64,000 nt of DNA from Comamonadaceae bacterium. GTDB lineage: Bacteria; Pseudomonadota; Gammaproteobacteria; Burkholderiales; Burkholderiaceae_C. Location: positions 1-64,000 of the forward strand of contig CANGIQ010000012.1 in NCBI GenBank assembly GCA_947453965.1. The letters run 5' to 3'. Shown here in pieces: positions 62,091 to 64,000 of this stretch. The position numbers were made by a program, and so were the translations under genes. Every line of letters begins with the position of its first letter. Position 1 is the first letter of the stretch. The notes below the pieces were generated by a model. The model searched no databases. It was not told the origin of the DNA and saw only the letters and a list, made by a program, of their open reading frames with translations.

Positions 62091-63351
62091 GGATGGCGCT
62101 CACAGGGTCAAGACGCGCTGCGCGCAGGGCCGGTGCAAATGAGGCCAGCAGGCCGGTCGCTGTGGCCAGCAGCAAAGCCATGGCAAACATCATTGGTTCA
62201 AAACTCACAGCAAACATCACCGTGCCATCCGGGTTGCGCTGTGCTTGCTGCCACACATACAAACCTGCCGAGCCCAGCACCGATCCCGCCAGTGCACCAC
62301 CCAAGCCCAGCAGTCCGCCTTGCAGCAAGAAGATGCGTAGAACCTGTTCACGTGTGATGCCCATGGCGCGCAAAATCCCGATTTCGCGCGATTTTTGAAC
62401 CACAGAAACAACCAGCACACTGGCGATGCCAAATGCCACGGACAGACCCACAAACACGCGAATGGCGGTGTTGGCTGTGGTCTGCGCGCTGATGGCGGTG
62501 AAAAACTGCTCATTGGTTTTGATCCAGCTGTCGGCTTCAACGCCTGTGAGCGCGGTGATCCGATGCGCGATGGTCTCTGCGCCATACACATCGTGCACGG
62601 TGACATCCAATGCGGACACGCCGCCCGTTAGCCCTAACAAGCTTTGTGCTGAGCGCAGCGCCATCAGGGTGGTGCGCGAGTTGGCGCCTTTGTTGCCTAA
62701 ATCAAAAATCCCGGAAATGGTCAGTGTGTTGGCGCTACCGTTGGCCGAGGTGATGCGGAGTTTGTCACCCACAGACACGCCCAAATCGCTGGCCAGTTCC
62801 GTGCCAATCAGGATGTCGCTGATGTTGATACGCGCGCTGCCATGCACCATTTTTTCAGGCATGGGCACGATGCGAAAGTAAAGCTCCGGCTCCACCCCCA
62901 GCACCGTGATCGAACGGCTGGCACTGCCTCGCACCACCAAAGCGGAACCATTGGCGGCTGGCGACACCACACTCACCTCGGGCCAAGTGCGTATTTGCGC
63001 CGCCACGCTTTGCCATTGGTCAATGCTCTTGAGCCGTTGCAGCGGAGGCTGCACGATGCTGCCTTCGACGCGCGAGGGGTCATCACCCCGCAATGCACGC
63101 GCGGTTTCTTTGGGCGGCAGCAATTGAATATGGGCTTGGCCCGTCAACACTCGTTTGACAAAGTTCGCTTGCAGGCCACTGAGCAAGGCGGACATGAACA
63201 CAATCACCCCCACGCCGATGGCGACGCCGCCAATGATGAACATGGTTTGCACACGTCCTTCGCTTAAAAAGCGCAAAGCCACCCACCATTCAAACGGCAT
63301 CCAACGCGGCAGCGGCGAGACGCCAGACGGTGCGTGTGTGTCAGCGCTCAT
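62083..63351 (-). CDS. ABC transporter permease (FtsX/LolC/MacB type)
   Basis: [74 protein letters not shown]. Confidence 0.92.
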
Positions 63352-64000
63352 TTCGCCACAAGGTTAGAGACCGGCCGCACGCGGGCTTTGTCGTTCACCG
63401 CCAGACTGGCGATGGCCAACACTTGATCGTTCGCGACCAGACCGTCCAACACCTCACTCACGCCCTGGCTGCGCAGCCCTAAACGGATCGGCGTGCGAAC
63501 GGCTTTGCCGTTGACCACTTTCAACACCCAGGGGTCGCGGCTCTCCATGTCGTGCACGGCTTCGGTGGGGACCAACACGGCTTGGTTGCGTTGGGCGACT
63601 TCGATGTCGACCGACACCGTCATGTCTTGCCGCAGATAACTGGGCGGCTGAGGGACACGCAGTTTGACTTCGACTGAGCCACGTTGCGCGTCTACGCCTG
63701 GGTTGATGTACACGAGTTCGGCATGAAAGCGCTGGTCAGGGTAAGCATCGGTGGAGACCGAAGCGCTTTGGCCCAACTGGAGCAAGTTCAAATGCTTTTC
63801 GTCAATTTGCACCACCAACTGCGTTTCTCCTTCAGGCGATAACACCATCAACACCTTGCCCGGTTGCACCGCATCACCCGGCTCCACATTGCGTGCGATC
63901 AAGGTGCCAGCCACTGGGGCTTGTACTTTGGCGTAGGCGAGCCGTGCCTTAGCCAGCTCTGCGCCAGCTTGGGCTTGTGACAAGGCGGCCTCTGCCACAG
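63348..64000 (-). CDS. HlyD/RND-type periplasmic adaptor subunit, N-terminus beyond window
   Basis: YAKVQAPVAGTLIARNVEPGDAVQPGKVLMVLSPEGETQLVVQIDEKHLNLL; ATGA-type overlap with the permease. Confidence 0.9.
   Translation of the reverse strand, partial: VAEAALSQAQAGAELAKARLAYAKVQAPVAGTLIARNVEPGDAVQPGKVLMVLSPEGETQLVVQIDEKHLNLLQLGQSASVSTDAYPDQRFHAELVYINPGVDAQRGSVEVKLRVPQPPSYLRQDMTVSVDIEVAQRNQAVLVPTEAVHDMESRDPWVLKVVNGKAVRTPIRLGLRSQGVSEVLDGLVANDQVLAIASLAVNDKARVRPVSNLVAK

Overview
64 kb of a high-GC betaproteobacterial chromosome, most likely Burkholderiales/Comamonadaceae judging by gene content and protein style. Most of it is dense core gene content: pepN (truncated at the left edge), prfB with a programmed +1 frameshift, plsY, murB, azlCD-like, argG, ppnP, folC, cvpA, purF, metZ, gltX, a tRNA-Ala/Glu/Asp cluster, a phosphohexomutase, waaC, waaA, a TetR-regulated RND efflux set with TolC, msrA, a ZnuD-like TonB receptor, pdxH, XdhC/MocA-like genes, rhlE, ettA, a thiolase, glnS, and an ABC/HlyD cluster truncated at the right edge. 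Three accessory signals stand out. (1) An AT-rich insert directly after the tRNA cluster (about 21.3-23.6 kb) encodes an overlapping toxin / HigA-like antitoxin / SecB-like chaperone operon. This is the layout of a toxin-antitoxin-chaperone (TAC) system; it is followed by an unknown single-TM protein. (2) Two copies, in inverted orientation, of a structured repeat lie at 55121-55248 and 55337-55438. Both have a fixed architecture (long outer helix, two conserved internal strands, 9-bp inner hairpin with a 3-nt loop). The helices differ between copies with compensatory changes while the single-stranded segments are conserved. I do not recognise the family. (3) A second, stand-alone higBA pair (7.8-8.4 kb) has a palindrome over the toxin start codon and a -10 box so close that the transcript may be leaderless. 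All calls are from reading the sequence and translations; no database search was run.
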